A DNA stretch of 64,000 nucleotides from the NCBI GenBank assembly GCA_013400115.1, contig VXBP01010361.1, positions 112,326 to 176,325 on the forward strand. The letters run 5' to 3'. Shown here in pieces: positions 9,213-20,044 of the stretch. Position numbers and translations under genes: made by a program. Source of the DNA: Rhinopomastus cyanomelas (lineage: Eukaryota; Chordata; Aves; Bucerotiformes; Rhinopomastidae). The first letter of the stretch is position 1. Each line of letters opens with the position of its first letter. Below the pieces are notes generated by a model. It made no database searches and was not told the origin of the DNA. It worked only from the letters and a program-made list of their open reading frames with translations.

Positions 9213-10310
9213 GCAGAGGCTTCCTATCACGACCTCCACTCTGCAGGTGCCCGTGCTTCCTCCACACCACGTAAGTCATTGCTCAGGGTGTGGATGCTTC
9301 TGTTCCTCGTGGCAGGAAAGCGGGTCTCCCAGGGGATGAGACAGACATGTGGGGGTGTGAACCCCGTTTTCCTCACAAGAAGCTGCCTTGCTGGCCCACC
9401 CAAGGCTGTGCATCACTCCCAGCTCATGGTCTGAGACAACACCATTAGCCCTGGGGCGATGGGGAAGGCAGTGGGGTAGGGCCAGAAGGTGGGGCTGGCA
9501 TGGAACGGGGTTGCCAGGAGTTTCTGTCCCCCCTGGGCCCAATCGTTAGGAAACTAATAAACCAGCCGCAGATGCTGCGCTGACGGCACCGCCTGCTCCT
9601 CACCAGCATCCTGGAAAACTCTTCTGTTGGGAAAGTCATCAGCTTGCTCCAGCTTTTCTCTTTGCTTCCTCACCTTTCTCACCCCCATCCCTCAGGGCTT
9701 AGATTTTTTTAGGTGCGAAAGAAAGAAAAACTGCTGGAAGGTGCCTTTTGCCTCAGGAAAACCCCCCAAACTCGATGCCTGACCTGGAGAAATGCCCGAG
9801 CCCAGCCTCACAGCCAGGCTGCCAGACCCAGGGAGGCATAGAGACCCTCAAAGGAGTTAAAGTCAGTGAGAGGTAGGTGCTTCCTTGCCCATCAGCCAGA
9901 GCAGGGTTGGCTCCTCTGGTAAGAGGAGGAATAAATCGACCGGGGTGACAGGTTCTGCTGCTGCAGGCAGGGCTGGGGTTTCCAGAGAAATCAGAAGCTC
10001 TCCTGTGCAGGGAGGGGGTTGTATCTGCTGAAGAGCCTCTTCACCTTCTTCCTAGATCCTGTTACTGAGGGGGAAGAGAAAAAACCACCCAACCCACGCG
10101 AGGAGGTTCCTGCCTCTCCACCTGGGCATAAAGAACAACAACAAACCCAAGAGAGGATGCTCTTGCCCAGCTCTCCAAGACACTGGCACCCATGAGAGCT
10201 CTCGAGCTTTGGCGCAGCAGAGGGCCAGTGAGGGTCTGGGAGATGGGAAGGGGGAGAGGAGTGGGAGGAGGCACCCAAACTGCAGCGACAGGATGGGGCT
10301 CTGGAGATAC
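9213..10310. other. Intergenic, nothing recognised
   Basis: Unique sequence of mixed composition. No CR1, no coding signature, no candidate regulatory cluster that stands out. Confidence 0.5.
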
Positions 10311-10411
10311 CGAGGTCTGGTTTAGGGGTGACCTCGCAGAGCAGGGTTGGTGGTTGGACTCGATGATGCCAGGGGTCTTCTCCAAGGTGCATGGCTCTGT
10401 GATTCTCTGAG
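10311..10411 (+). mobile_element. CR1 3'-end fragment, older subfamily
   Basis: GGTTTAGGGGTGACCT ... GGTTGGACTCGATGATGCCAGGGGTCTTCTCC, ending GCTCTGTGATTCTCTGA. It belongs to the same variant as the array at 62.1 kb. Confidence 0.8.
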
Positions 10412-10667
10412 TGGTAACCCTGCAGGGACAGGTGTTTAGCCGCTGCTGACGCAGCAGTCGCTGGTTTCACTGGGGGGGCTGAGGCTGCCTGGGGGAGACC
10501 TGCGCTGATTGAGGCAGCTGCTCAAGGCTGAGAGCCTTCCCCTTGTGCTGTGCTCGGCCCCTGCTCCCCTACTCTGTAAATGTTCCCCGTGCCTGCACAC
10601 TAACCCGGTTTGGCAGAGCTGGTCCCCTTCCTGATAGCCATCCTCTTCCCTCAGATGGAACTGCAAG

Positions 10668-10780
10668 GCAGCAGGGTTTGGGAGGCAGCTGGGATAGCTC
10701 AGAGTTTGGGATGCAGCAGGGTTTGGGAAGCAGCTGGGATAGGTCAGGCTTTGGGATGCAGCAGGGTTTGGGAATCAGAG
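10668..10780 (+). repeat. 45-bp minisatellite, 2.5 units
   Basis: Units starting GCAGCAGGGTTTGGGA at 10,668, 10,713 and 10,758, exactly 45 bp apart. The same unit recurs at 12.3 kb. Confidence 0.92.
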
Positions 10781-10855
10781 GACCCTGCCATATCCCACCT
10801 CTGGAGAGGGATGGGAGGTGGCTCCACGCTACGGCAGGGACTAGGGGGAAGAGAG

Positions 10856-11280
10856 CCGACATATTTTCCCCCGAGTTACTTATTAACCAGCGTTCATTTG
10901 ACAGGATCAATATTTCAAGCGAGGGAGCAAACACTCAAGAAGCCCCACTCCGCTCCGCTCTCTTCCTCCGCAGGATGATTTATTTTCCAGCACGCAGCTG
11001 CCTGTGGAAAGGGAGGCAGCGGCTGGAACCCCCCGGCTTTTATCGGCGGGATATGCAAAGCACATTTACTCCGTCTTTTATCTCTCATATTGCATGTTGA
11101 TCCCATACATATAGATTGATTTCGCTCAGGTAGATAATGAAAAGTCAAGTGGAAAATTTACACAAAGGCGCTCAGGATCTTGACTTTCTATTGGTATATA
11201 AATTGGTTTATTACTCCCTTCCCTTAAACAGGGGCTTTCACGCCGGGGAACACTTCAAAACAGATCATGTTGGAACACAA
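10856..11280. promoter_or_regulatory. Candidate conserved noncoding element
   Basis: Repeat-free, AT-rich island. Visible motifs: TTATTAACCAG, GATCAATATTTCA, ATATGCAAAG (POU-like), TAGATTGATTT and TCAAGTG (11,145-11,151, an NKX2-type core), then TTGGTTTATTAC. Function and target gene are unknown. Confidence 0.42.
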
Positions 11281-11689
11281 AAACCCATTTCCCTTCCGTG
11301 GAGGGTTTCTCTTTCCCTCTCTCCGTGTTTCCCCCCCTCCCCATCGGTCGTTTCCTCGCCACTTGCGTTAATTACCGAAGGTGTTTGTGTTTGAACAAGG
11401 GCTCGCTCCTTCCCTCCAGCAAATGCACCTTCCTTCCTCTCGCTCCCGGCACCCACCCGCATGAAGGAAGAACACGAGGAGCCTGAACCACACCAACCCC
11501 GAAGACCCGACGGGAGGGGGTTTCTTGAGCCGCGACGATAACCCCGGCAGCCTCGATGCATTCCCGCTACAAGCGGCTCTCGCTCCGCCGGCATCGAGAG
11601 GGCACCGCACGCACCAGAAACCCTCCCCGACCCCAGCCCCGCTGGAGAGAGGGAAAAAAACCCCCTTCCCTCCCCAAATCTGAGAGGAA
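11281..11689. other. Intergenic, nothing recognised
   Basis: GC-rich with C/T runs. Patches such as GCGTTAATTACCGAAGG (11,364-11,380) may belong to the flanking candidate elements. Confidence 0.45.
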
Positions 11690-12055
11690 ATATAATTAAT
11701 GAACATCCACCACCGGCCATTTGGTGGCTGGTGGGGGCTGCTCCAGCTTAAAGCAATTAATTCAGGATCCTGACATAAACTCTCCAGCTCTCTGACAGCT
11801 TGGAGCTGAAATAAAAATGCTAGTTCTCCAGGGAAAAGGAGAGGATAGCTGGCTCTTTGCTGGACTGTTTGCTTATAGGCCCAGAGAGCAATCTTCCTCG
11901 CAGAATGAAATGCAAGGACACAAACAATGTGCCGGGGAGAGAATAGGAGATGGGAATGAACAGTTTGAACTATTTGCTCAGCAGAAGGGCAGCCACAATG
12001 CTCGGCCAATGGCTTTCCCATGCATCAGCCCGGCTTCTTAGCCCCTTTTGTTGTT
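11690..12055. promoter_or_regulatory. Candidate conserved noncoding element with forkhead-like sites
   Basis: Starts at AATATAATTAATGAAC. It contains AAGCAATTAATTCAGG and three forkhead-type cores within ~110 bp: TGTTTGC (11,866-11,872), ACAAACA (11,920-11,926, followed by ATG giving a SOX-like CATTGTT on the minus strand) and TATTTGC (11,971-11,977). FOXA autoregulation is possible but unproven. Confidence 0.45.
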
Positions 12056-12253
12056 CAGCCTCTTCCTCCGGCCAGATAAGAGCACAGCTGCGGCTGGGGC
12101 TGCCCTTCCTCTCAGCCACCCAAAGCTCCCCTCGCCCCGATCCTGCGTGCCCTCCCCACTGCGTGCCCTCCCTGCCCTGCGTGCCCTCCCCTCTCTATCG
12201 GGTGCTGTGGTTGCCCCTGGGGCTAGGACCCGGGGGTGGCTAGGAAACACTTC

Positions 12254-12438
12254 TTAGGGCACCTGCTGGTGACACTACATCGCTTCGTCCTTTTGGGTTT
12301 AGGAAGCAGCTGGGGTAGCTCATAGTTTGGGATGCAGCAAGGTTTGGGGTGCAGCAGGGTTTGGGAAGCAGCTGGGATAGGTCAGCCTTTGGGATGCTTT
12401 AGGACAAAAGGATGTGGTGACACCAGCAGGTGCCCTAA
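12254..12438. repeat. 28-bp inverted repeats flanking 45-bp minisatellite units
   Basis: The left arm 12,254-12,281 and right arm 12,411-12,438 are reverse complements with 2 mismatches (core CACCAGCAGGTGCCCTAA on the right). Between them, 12,300-12,397 holds two units plus a short one of the 45-bp repeat seen at 10.67 kb (GCAGCAGGGTTTGGGAAGCA). Confidence 0.85.
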
Positions 12439-12450
12439 AGGCACCTTCCT

Positions 12451-12571
12451 TCACAGGATCACAGAACCACAGAACATTGGGGACTGGAAGGGACCTCAAA
12501 AGATCATCCAGTCCAATCCCTTTGCCACAGCAGGATCCCCTAGATCAAGTCACACAGGAACACATCCAGGA
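12451..12571 (-). mobile_element. CR1 3'-end fragment
   Basis: Reads TCACAGGATCACAGAACC ... GGACTGGAAGGGACCTC ... CACACAGGAACACATCCAGG, the reverse complement of the young CR1 3' end. Confidence 0.93.
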
Positions 12572-12761
12572 AGACCTCCTCCTTGCTGTGCTGAGTCAGT
12601 TGGGGAGGAACCCAAGGCACTGGCCATGCACCCTTGTGTTCATGCCCTTGTCCATCCCTACGTGTGTGCATGGACTTACATCCTCCTTGAAGCTTGGGGG
12701 CAAGCTGCTCTGGCTGCAGACCTGCTGTGCTTGGGAAGATGAGGGACATTGTCCTCATAGG

Positions 12762-12923
12762 CTGGAGATGTGGGGCTACTAATATGAAGAGGGCTTTGCC
12801 ATGGTGGACTGGAGATGAGGGGCTGTTGAGATGAAGAGGGCTTTGCCATCATGGGCTGGAGATGTGGGGTTGCTAAAATGAAGAGGGCTGTGTCATCATG
12901 GGCTGGAGATGTGGGGCTGCAAA
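12762..12923 (+). repeat. 47-bp minisatellite, 3.4 units
   Basis: Units starting CTGGAGATG at 12,762, 12,809, 12,856 and 12,903, each 47 bp, sharing AATGAAGAGGGCT. Confidence 0.95.
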
Positions 12924-13795
12924 CCCTGCTGTCTCACACCATTCCAAGGCACAGCCATCCTGGCAGCATTTGAGCAGCACAAGCAGGTGTCAACCTTCCA
13001 GCCCAGCAGCAGAACCCATCCCCTGCACCCTGGGCACCAGCGCCGATGGCAATAACCTTGCACCGATGGCAGGTCCTGCTGCGCTCAGGCAGCCACCTCC
13101 TCTCCCCTTGCCTCAAAGACCAACCTCCCTCCTCTAACCCACCCAGACCGCGGGTTGTTCTGCTCAAGTGATGTCACTGCTGATGGGGCAGGAAATGCTG
13201 TGATTAAAAATAAACACACAGCAAGGTCGGAGGCTCCGGAGCGGGTTGGTGTCAGCAGTGGAGCTCGGCACTGATGCCGACGGGGACGCTTTGCTATCTC
13301 ACTCGTCCTCCTACCCCAGGCTGTTGGCTTTGGGAGGTGGACTGTTGTTGTAAGAAGGTTTATTTAGCTTGAAAGGGGTTTATGAGGTGAAAAGGCAGAA
13401 AGAAAAAGGGATGAGGACTGAGGAAGATGCCCGCCCGGCTGCGCTCACGTTCACGTTTGGAGGCGCAGGGCGCGCCTGCGGGAGTTTAAACGCTGTCGCA
13501 AACATCTGAGACCCCGACAGGGCTGTTTGATTGCTGGAGGTTGGGTTTTGTTGGTTTTGCCTTCTTTCCTCTTCCCCCCTTCTGCCCTGGTGGGTGGTCA
13601 GAAGGATGGGCTGCAAAGCAGGAGGGCTCCCATTGTCTCTGCGTCGAATGAAGAGCTGGCCCCACGTGTCCCTGAAGACACCGAGCACCTGGCTGCACCC
13701 CCATGCCTGGGGATGCCACAGTGATGACCCAAACCTGTGGTGGTTGTGGTCCAGAGGTGCTGGGCTACTCAGACCCTCCAGAAAAGAGACTTCCT
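12924..13795. other. Intergenic, nothing recognised
   Basis: Unique sequence. A short AT-rich patch, GTGATTAAAAATAAACACAC (13,200-13,219), may be regulatory. There is no coding signature. Confidence 0.45.
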
Positions 13796-13916
13796 GCCTT
13801 CTCCCTTCATCATCCCTGTGGCTCTATGCTGGGACCTCTGCAGCAGTTTCTGGACCTGAAGTGCCCACAACTGGACACAATCATCCAGATGTGCTCTCCT
13901 CAGGGCCACATCTCCA
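13796..13916 (-). mobile_element. CR1 internal fragment
   Basis: Reads CATCATCCCTGTGGCTCT ... CCCACAACTGGACACAATCATCCAGATGTG, the reverse complement of the CR1 ORF2 C-terminal coding end. No tail is present. Confidence 0.85.
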
Positions 13917-14008
13917 GATCTCAGTATGGAGAAGACCCATGAGGGTTATTGAGTCCAATTTGGTTTCCATTTTGAAGAGGGACCACTAAATCAAACCTGA
14001 TGCCAGCT

Positions 14009-14253
14009 AGATCATCCTGCTGTGGCAGGGGGATTGGACTGGATGATCTTTCAAGGTCCCTTCCAATACCTTGTGATTCTATGATTGGACTGGATGATCT
14101 TTCGAGGTCCCTTCCAATCCCTGATGATTCTATGACTGGACTGGCTGATCTTTCAAGGTCCCTTCCAATCCCTAATGTTCTGTGATCCTGCTCTGGCATT
14201 GGGATCCGACTGGATGATCTCTGGAGGTCACTTCCAATCCCCAATGCTCTGTG
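14009..14253 (+). mobile_element. CR1 3' ends, four tandem tail units
   Basis: Four successive copies of the terminal GGACTGGATGATCTTT ... CCCTTCCAAT ... segment, each closing with a GATTCTATGA- or TCTGTGA-type end. The first has the most body (ATCCTGCTGTGGCAGGGGG). Confidence 0.92.
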
Positions 14254-14389
14254 ACCTGGGCAGATCCTACGATGGAACACACCAACCAAGCAGCGCTCAG
14301 CTGGCCGCCTAGAAGGTTGAGGAACAAGCCCACGGCTCAGCTGAAGCTACCTGGAGGGGACCCTCCTGGAAGCATCGGTGATCTGCTCC

Positions 14390-14705
14390 TAGCTGCGACG
14401 GGCTAATTAATGAGACATTAACGAGGCGGACCAACACTTCCCAGCCCTCCCTCAGGCTGCTAATACCTGAATCGCTCCGCGGCGGACAAAGAGACGGAGC
14501 AGTTCGCGCAGAGTAATTTGCGGCGCGTTTCGCGGGGAATGAGTTTAGGGGGAGCAAACAGAGTGATGCAGAATTTAAATTAAAGCCGACACTAATGTAA
14601 ACACGGGCGGCGCAAGAGCACGTTGGAGGAGAGTGATGAGGCGGCGGTTTTAATCAGGGCCTTTTAACACAGGTGGCATTTTAAATCCTCGTCATTTAAA
14701 TTGGA
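14390..14705. promoter_or_regulatory. Candidate conserved noncoding element
   Basis: Repeat-free. It contains GGCTAATTAATGAGACATTAAC, CAGAATTTAAATTAAAG, a forkhead consensus GTAAACA (14,597-14,603), TTTTAATCAGGGCC (OTX-like AATC core) and ATTTTAAATCC. Homeodomain-type AT cores cluster in GC-rich surroundings. Confidence 0.45.
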
Positions 14706-14904
14706 TAAGAGCCCTAAGCTGGGAGAAGGGGCATCGGGGAGCAGGATCCATGGGTTTGGTGGTGGAGTGTGGAGCAGCTCCGGCACAGCTCCTTCCTGAG
14801 GGATGTAGGAGGGGGACTGGGTTCAAGGGATGCTCGTACTGCTGGTTGGAGGGGAGATCCTGCATGAGGTAGTGGCTGGAAACCAAGGAACCTCATGGAA
14901 AGAC

Positions 14905-15625
14905 GGAACGTGAGGGATTGCAAGGGACCTTGGGAGATCATCCAGTCCAATCCCCCCGACACAGCAGGATCCCTCAGACCCAGTCACACAGGAACATGGC
15001 CAGGGGACGTTGAAACCTCTCTGGAGAAGAAGACTCAACAACCCCCCGGGCAGCCCCTGTCAGGGCTCTGGCACCCTCTCTGGGAACAAGGTCCTTCTCA
15101 CACTGATGTGGAACCTCCTCTGCTCCAGCTCACACCCACTGCCCCTTGTCCTGTCACTGGGTGCCCCTGAGCAGAGCCTGGCTCCATCCTCCTCACACCC
15201 TCCCTTTCCATATTGATCAACATTATTGGGTTAACCCCTTAGTCTTCTCCAAGCTCAATAGCCCCAGCTCCCTCAGCCTCTCCTCAGCAGGGAGATGCTC
15301 CCCTCCCTCCATCATCTCTGTGGCTCTGTGCTGGGCTCTCTCCAGCAGCTCTGTGTCCTTCTGGAACTGAGGGGCCCACAACTGGACAGAATCATCCAGA
15401 TGTGGTCTGAGCAGAGCAGAGTAGACAGGGAGGAGAATCTCTCTCCACCTGCTAACCACCCTCCTTCTGATCCACACCAGGGTGCCACTGGTCTTCTTGG
15501 CTACTGGAGCCCATTGCTGGCTTCTGGCCATCCTGCTGGCCACTAGGACCCCCAGGTCCCTTTCTCCTACAACATTCCTCTCTAACAATACTGGTCTCTA
15601 GCAGGTCAGCCCCCAGCCTATACCG
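14905..15625 (-). mobile_element. CR1 with ORF2 C-terminal remnant
   Basis: One of the longer copies (~720 bp). From its 3' end (AGGGATTGCAAGGGACC at left), through the untranslated region, to decayed ORF2 whose minus-strand frame reads YSALLRPHLDDSVQLW and LLERAQHRATEMMEGG, typical of the CR1 polymerase C-terminus. It is 5'-truncated and defective. Confidence 0.95.
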
Positions 15626-16451
15626 GTGCCTATACCAGAAGCTCTGTGCTTTCCTCAAGAAACCTCTCCTGGAGCATCCCCATGGTCCCATTGGAGACCC
15701 CCAACCTGGCCAGACCCCTCCTCTGACACAACAGCTCTCAGACCTTCCTGTAGGTATCGCATTGACGCTTCATGGCAGCCAAAGCTCCTCACTGCTCTCA
15801 GAGGGTTTTCTTTCAGCCTAACTCAGCAGGGCCAGGATGAACAACCCCCCGGAAGGAAGCAGAACGGCCCTGGGGAGGATGGAGCCCTCTTCACCTACTT
15901 CAAAGCGGGGCGATCCCGCGCGGAGCTCCTGGCTAACAATAGGCACTAACTGCGGCGCGGCAGGAGCGACTTCACGGGAGCTTTGCAACCTGGCAAGAGC
16001 CACAGTCCTTTCTGCTACAGTCGCCGGAACAATCTCGTTGGCAACCGAGTCCTCTAACTCAAAGAGAATAGAATAGCCCTGGCAGGAGCACGCTGCCAGC
16101 ACGGCTCTGCCGCGCGTTCCTCTGCCACGAGACAAGATGTCTTGGCATGAGGCACCATCTCCATCCAGCACTTGTTCCTCCACCCGAGTGTGGGGGCTGC
16201 ATCCCCACCAGCCCTGGGGTCCCCGTGCGGTCCCCTGTTCGCCCCGGGGCTGGGGACGCGCTTGGCCGAGCTGGCGCAGGGCTGGCCCGGGGCACGCTGC
16301 TTCCTTCCTCAGGTCGCCTTGCTCCTGGAGGGCTTGGCCCTGGGGCTCCAGCAGCACCTGTGAGCGCGGTGGTGGGGAACGGTGGGGAGAAGCTGGCTGT
16401 GATGGAGGGGACCTGCTGAAAGCATCAGCTGTTCTGTGCCTCTGTCTGCAA
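15626..16451. other. Intergenic, nothing certain
   Basis: Unique GC-rich sequence, with a left part (to ~15,720) that may be eroded CR1. Long open frames here are GC-driven and match no family that I recognise. Confidence 0.4.
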
Positions 16452-16962
16452 GTGGTGGGACCAGGACCAGTTCTGGGTGCCACAGGATCAGAAGGACATT
16501 GAGGGGATGGAGAGGGGCTAGTGAAGGGCAACAAGGCTGGGGAGAGGGGCTGGGGAACTGGCCCTGTGGAGAGCAGCTGAGGGAACTGGGGTTATTGAGT
16601 CTAGAGAAGAGGAGGCTGAGAGGAGACCTTCTTGCTCTCTGCAGCTCCCTCAAAGGAGGTTGTAGCCAGGCTGGTGCTGCTCTCTCCTCCCAAATTCCAA
16701 ATGATAGGATGAGGGGAAATCACCTCAGGTTGCACCAGGGGAGGTTGAGATTGGATCTTGGGAAGAAGCTCTTTGCTGAGAGAGTGGTTGGGCACTGGAA
16801 GAGGCTGCCCAGGGAGGTGGTGGAGTCCCCATCCCTGGAGGGGTTTAAAAGCTGAGTAGCTAGAGCCCTTGAGGCCATGGTGCAGGATTTAGGAGGATGT
16901 TGGGCTGAGGGTTGGACTTGCTGCTCCTGGAGGTCCTTTCCAGCCATGATGATGACTCTACA
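16452..16962 (+). mobile_element. CR1, second subfamily (TTTAAAAGCTGAGTAG type)
   Basis: ORF2 end GGTTATTGAGTCTAGAGAAG, CTTCTTGCTCTCTGCAGC, then GGTGGTGGAGTCCCCATCCC, GGGGTTTAAAAGCTGAGTAG and the tail GGAGGTCCTTTCCAGCCATG ATGACTCTAC. Its 3' end is clearly different from the young GATTGGACTGG type. Confidence 0.9.
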
Positions 16963-17139
16963 GTGCTGGGACAGACCTAGAGCAAGAACGTGTCGCTTCA
17001 CCTCCACCCATTTTCCCCAAGAGGAGTGGCTGCAGTGGACAGCAGGGAAGAAGATGGGGAAATGACTGGTGCCAGATACTTTCCTTTCTTTTTCCAGAGG
17101 AGCTGTTGTTAACAGAAGTGAAGATCCTTCATGCAGCTA

Positions 17140-17222
17140 TTGCAGGAGATGACATGAGATGATGAGATGATGAAATGAGATATGAGATGAGATATAAGTT
17201 GAGGTGAGTTGAGATGAGATGA
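17140..17222 (+). repeat. (GAGAT)n-like microsatellite
   Basis: Imperfect GATGAGATGATGAAATGAGA repeats, followed directly by a CR1. Confidence 0.88.
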
Positions 17223-17263
17223 CCAGCTCAGTGCAGTGGCATGTGATACACACAGACACACAC

Positions 17264-17645
17264 ATCATTAGGGGTTGGAAGGGACCTTCAAGGATCATGG
17301 AATCCAACCTCCCTGCTGGAGAAGGACCACAGCAGGTCACACAGCAATGCATCCAGCTGGATCTTGAAAGCCTCCAGAGAAGGAGAGTCCACAACCTCCC
17401 TGGGCTGCCTGTTCCAGTGCTGTCACCCTTAGAGTAAAGAAGTGTTGAGGTGGAACTTCCTGAGCTCCAACTGACACCCACAGCTCCTTGCCCTATCACA
17501 GGGTGCAAGTGAAAAGAGATGGCCTCTTTCTTCTTGACCCCCAGCCCTCATGGATTTACAGACAGTCCCCTCATAACCTTCTCCTCTCCAAGCTGAGAAG
17601 CCTCAGGTCTCTCAATGTTTCTTCTTCATAAGGCAGGTGCTCCAC
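17264..17645 (-). mobile_element. CR1, another subfamily
   Basis: Reads ATCATTAGGGGTTGGAAGGG ... CAACCTCCCTGGGCTGCC ... CTCCTCTCCAAGCTGAGAAG, reverse complement, ~380 bp. It is more diverged than the young type. Confidence 0.88.
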
Positions 17646-17886
17646 AAGTGCCCCCATCCATGTGCATGAGGTTCAGTCAAGCTTCCTTCTCCTCTTCCCT
17701 ACTATAAGTCTTGGAAGCAGTCTGTGTCGTGGCTGAGGAAGGTCAGAGCTCCTCTTCACCCAGACCCTGGCACCCAGGGGCTGGTAGCCACAGATGCAGC
17801 CACATCAGTGGGAAGTTGAACTGATCTCCCTGGCAAAACACAAATGAAGTCAAGTTTTCTTCTGTGTTGAGGATCACAGAGTGTTA

Positions 17887-18256
17887 GGTGGTCCTGCGGG
17901 TGTGCAGGGGGATTGTACTGGATGATGTGACTCCATGACTGGATCTAGGGGATGCTGCTCTGGCAGGGGATTGGACTGGATGATCTTTCCAGGTCCCTTC
18001 CAATCCCTAATGACTTGGTCTGGGTGATCCTGCTGGGGCAGGGGGACTGGACTGGATGATCTTTTGAGGTCCCTTCCAATCCCTAATGACTTGGTCTGGG
18101 TGATCCTGCTGGGGCAGGGGGACTGGACTGGATGATCTTTTGAGGTCCCTTCCAGTCCCTAATGACTGGATCTAGGGGATCCTGCTGTGGCAGGGGACTG
18201 GACTGGATGATCTTTCGAGGTCCCTTCCAGTCCCTAATGATTCTATGATTCTGTGA
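17887..18256 (+). mobile_element. CR1 3' ends, five tandem tail units
   Basis: About five units of TGGTCTGGGTGATCCTGC or TGGATCTAGGGGATCCTGC through CCCTTCCAATCCCTAATGAC; units two and three are almost identical. The last unit has the octamer tail GATTCTATGATTCTGTGA. Confidence 0.95.
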
Positions 18257-18299
18257 TTAGGGATTGGAAGGGACCTTGGAAGATCATCCAGTCCAATCC
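18257..18299 (-). mobile_element. CR1 3'-end stub, tail-to-tail with the preceding array
   Basis: TTAGGGATTGGAAGGGACC ... GATCATCCAGTCC. It abuts the octamer tail of the + copy and makes a 38-bp inverted repeat with it. Confidence 0.92.
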
Positions 18300-18328
18300 T
18301 GCTCCAAGACCAAAGTAATAGGAGTAGT

Positions 18329-18382
18329 AACAACAACAGCAATAATAATAATAATAATAATAATAACAACAACAACAACAAA
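18329..18382 (+). repeat. (AAT)n/(AAC)n microsatellite
   Basis: AACAACAACAGC, then nine AAT, then AAC repeats. A CR1 stub precedes it. Confidence 0.95.
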
Positions 18383-19595
18383 TGGTGCTGCCTGGGGTGC
18401 CTGAGCTGGGCTTGGGTGAAGCTTAGGCACCCTGAACCCAGCACAAGGAACATACCCAGGGGAATGAGGACAGGTCACCCATGTCCTTCATGCATCACTG
18501 GACCATGCAGGAAGCGTCCAGCCCTCTGCACGACTGGACACCTGCCACCCCAGGTAGGTTCTGCCTGGCAGGGATCCCTCCCACAGGACACCTCTGGCTC
18601 CTGGTCCCATCCCAACCTCCAGAAATCTACCTGCCTGCTGCTTCTGGCAGAGCCCAGCAGCTCAGCCCCTCAAAGGGTTTATGTCCCTGGAGCCATCCTG
18701 ATCCCCTGGTGTGAACTCGACGTTGTTGAGATGCCTGAGAGAGTAATAAAAAGTGCTCTGACACCATTAATTCTCCCCCCAGATATCCTGGGGGGGGGAA
18801 GGCTGCAAGTGTCCAATTAGTGGGGGAAAACACTCTGCAGGGTTCAAAGGAGGGGGAAAACTGCCCTAAAATTGAGGGGGGCTGCCTGCTGGGGCTCCTG
18901 CTCTCCAGGAAGGGAGGAAGGGGTGGGGGGACTTTACCCCAGGGCCACCCCCCAGCCTGTCACCTGCCTGTGTCCACAAACCTTGCTGAGGGCTCAGTGA
19001 GCTTGCAGGTGGCTGTTGTCTTGGCAGCCAAGGAGGGACAAGGGTTGGGTGGGCGGGACACACACCCAGAGAGCCCGTCTGGGTGGACATCAGAATGGAT
19101 GGGGCCGTCGCTCCCGCCGGAGCAGCGGTAATTGATGCTGAAGAGCTCCCGAGTGGCCCTGACTCGTGGTTCTCTAGTGTTTTCATTTCTGGGGGGTGAC
19201 ACGGGGAGGGGGGAAGAGCAGAGAGGCTGGTGAAGGAGAGAAGCTGATGAAGACGCGGTGGAACTGATGAAGAAGAAGTCGATGCAACCTGCCCTGGTTT
19301 TGATCTCCCCAGGATGACCCAGTGAGCTCTGCTGGGGAGATGATAACACAGGCTGGGTGGTGATTTTGATCCCACTTTGGCCCCCAGGGGTAGTTCCCCC
19401 CCAGCTTTTAGGGAGAACTGCCTCCCATGGGATGGGCCCCTGGGTTCAGCAGGAGGATGACTAACCCTTATCAAGAGGCTGGAGTAAAGTCCAGATTGCT
19501 CAACGCCTCTTCAGCACAGCTTGGACCTTGCCTAATGCATCTGGAAGGGAGAAGGCAAAGTGGGGGGCAGCTCCACCACACCCCCAATTGCTTCT
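18383..19595. other. Intergenic, nothing recognised
   Basis: Unique GC-rich sequence with G/C runs (for example near 18,778-18,800). No gene or clear regulatory cluster. CCATTAATTCTCC at 18,763 is an isolated AT core. Confidence 0.45.
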
Positions 19596-19771
19596 GGTTG
19601 TGGAGTCTCCTTCACTGGAGATGTTTAAGATCCACCTGGACTGTTCCTGTGTGACTGGATCTAGAGGATCCTGTTGTGGCAGGGGGATTGGACTGGAGGA
19701 TCTTTCAAGGTCCCTTCCCATCCCTAATGACTGGATCAAGAGGATCCTCCTGTGGTGGGGGTGTGACTGGA
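19596..19771 (+). mobile_element. CR1 3' end with duplicated tail
   Basis: GGTTGTGGAGTCTCCTTCAC ... CTGTTCCTGTGTGACTGGATC ... GATTGGACTGGAGGATCTTTC, then a second partial unit (TGGATCAAGAGGATCCTCC). Confidence 0.92.
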
Positions 19772-19772
19772 C

Positions 19773-19870
19773 CACAGAGTCACAGAACATTAGGGATTGG
19801 AAGGGACCTCCAAAGATCCCCCAGTCCCATCCCCCTGCCACAGCAGGATCCCCTAGATCCAGTCATTAGG
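19773..19870 (-). mobile_element. CR1 3' end, opposite orientation
   Basis: CACAGAGTCACAGAACATTAGGGATTGG ... CCACAGCAGGATCCCCTAG. It lies between two + fragments, so the three make a nested or rearranged cluster. Confidence 0.92.
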
Positions 19871-19880
19871 GACATCCAGG

Positions 19881-19938
19881 TGGGACTGGATGATCTTTGG
19901 AGGTCCCTTCCAATCCCTAGTGCTCTTTGATCCTGTGA
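19881..19938 (+). mobile_element. CR1 3'-terminal fragment
   Basis: TGGGACTGGATGATCTTTGG ... CCCTAGTGCTCTTTGATCC. Confidence 0.88.
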
Positions 19939-20044
19939 CGAGCTGGGCCAGCAGGTCCCATTCCCCTCTCCCCTGGGCAGCCACTCAGGCTGTTGGGACG
20001 ATGGGGCTTTTCTTTCTAACCTCTTGAGACGGACGGGAATGTTT

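Noticed and set aside
15818..16534. 238-residue minus-strand open frame
   Set aside because: Spans unique GC-rich DNA and CR1 antisense; no recognisable family, start context or splice structure.
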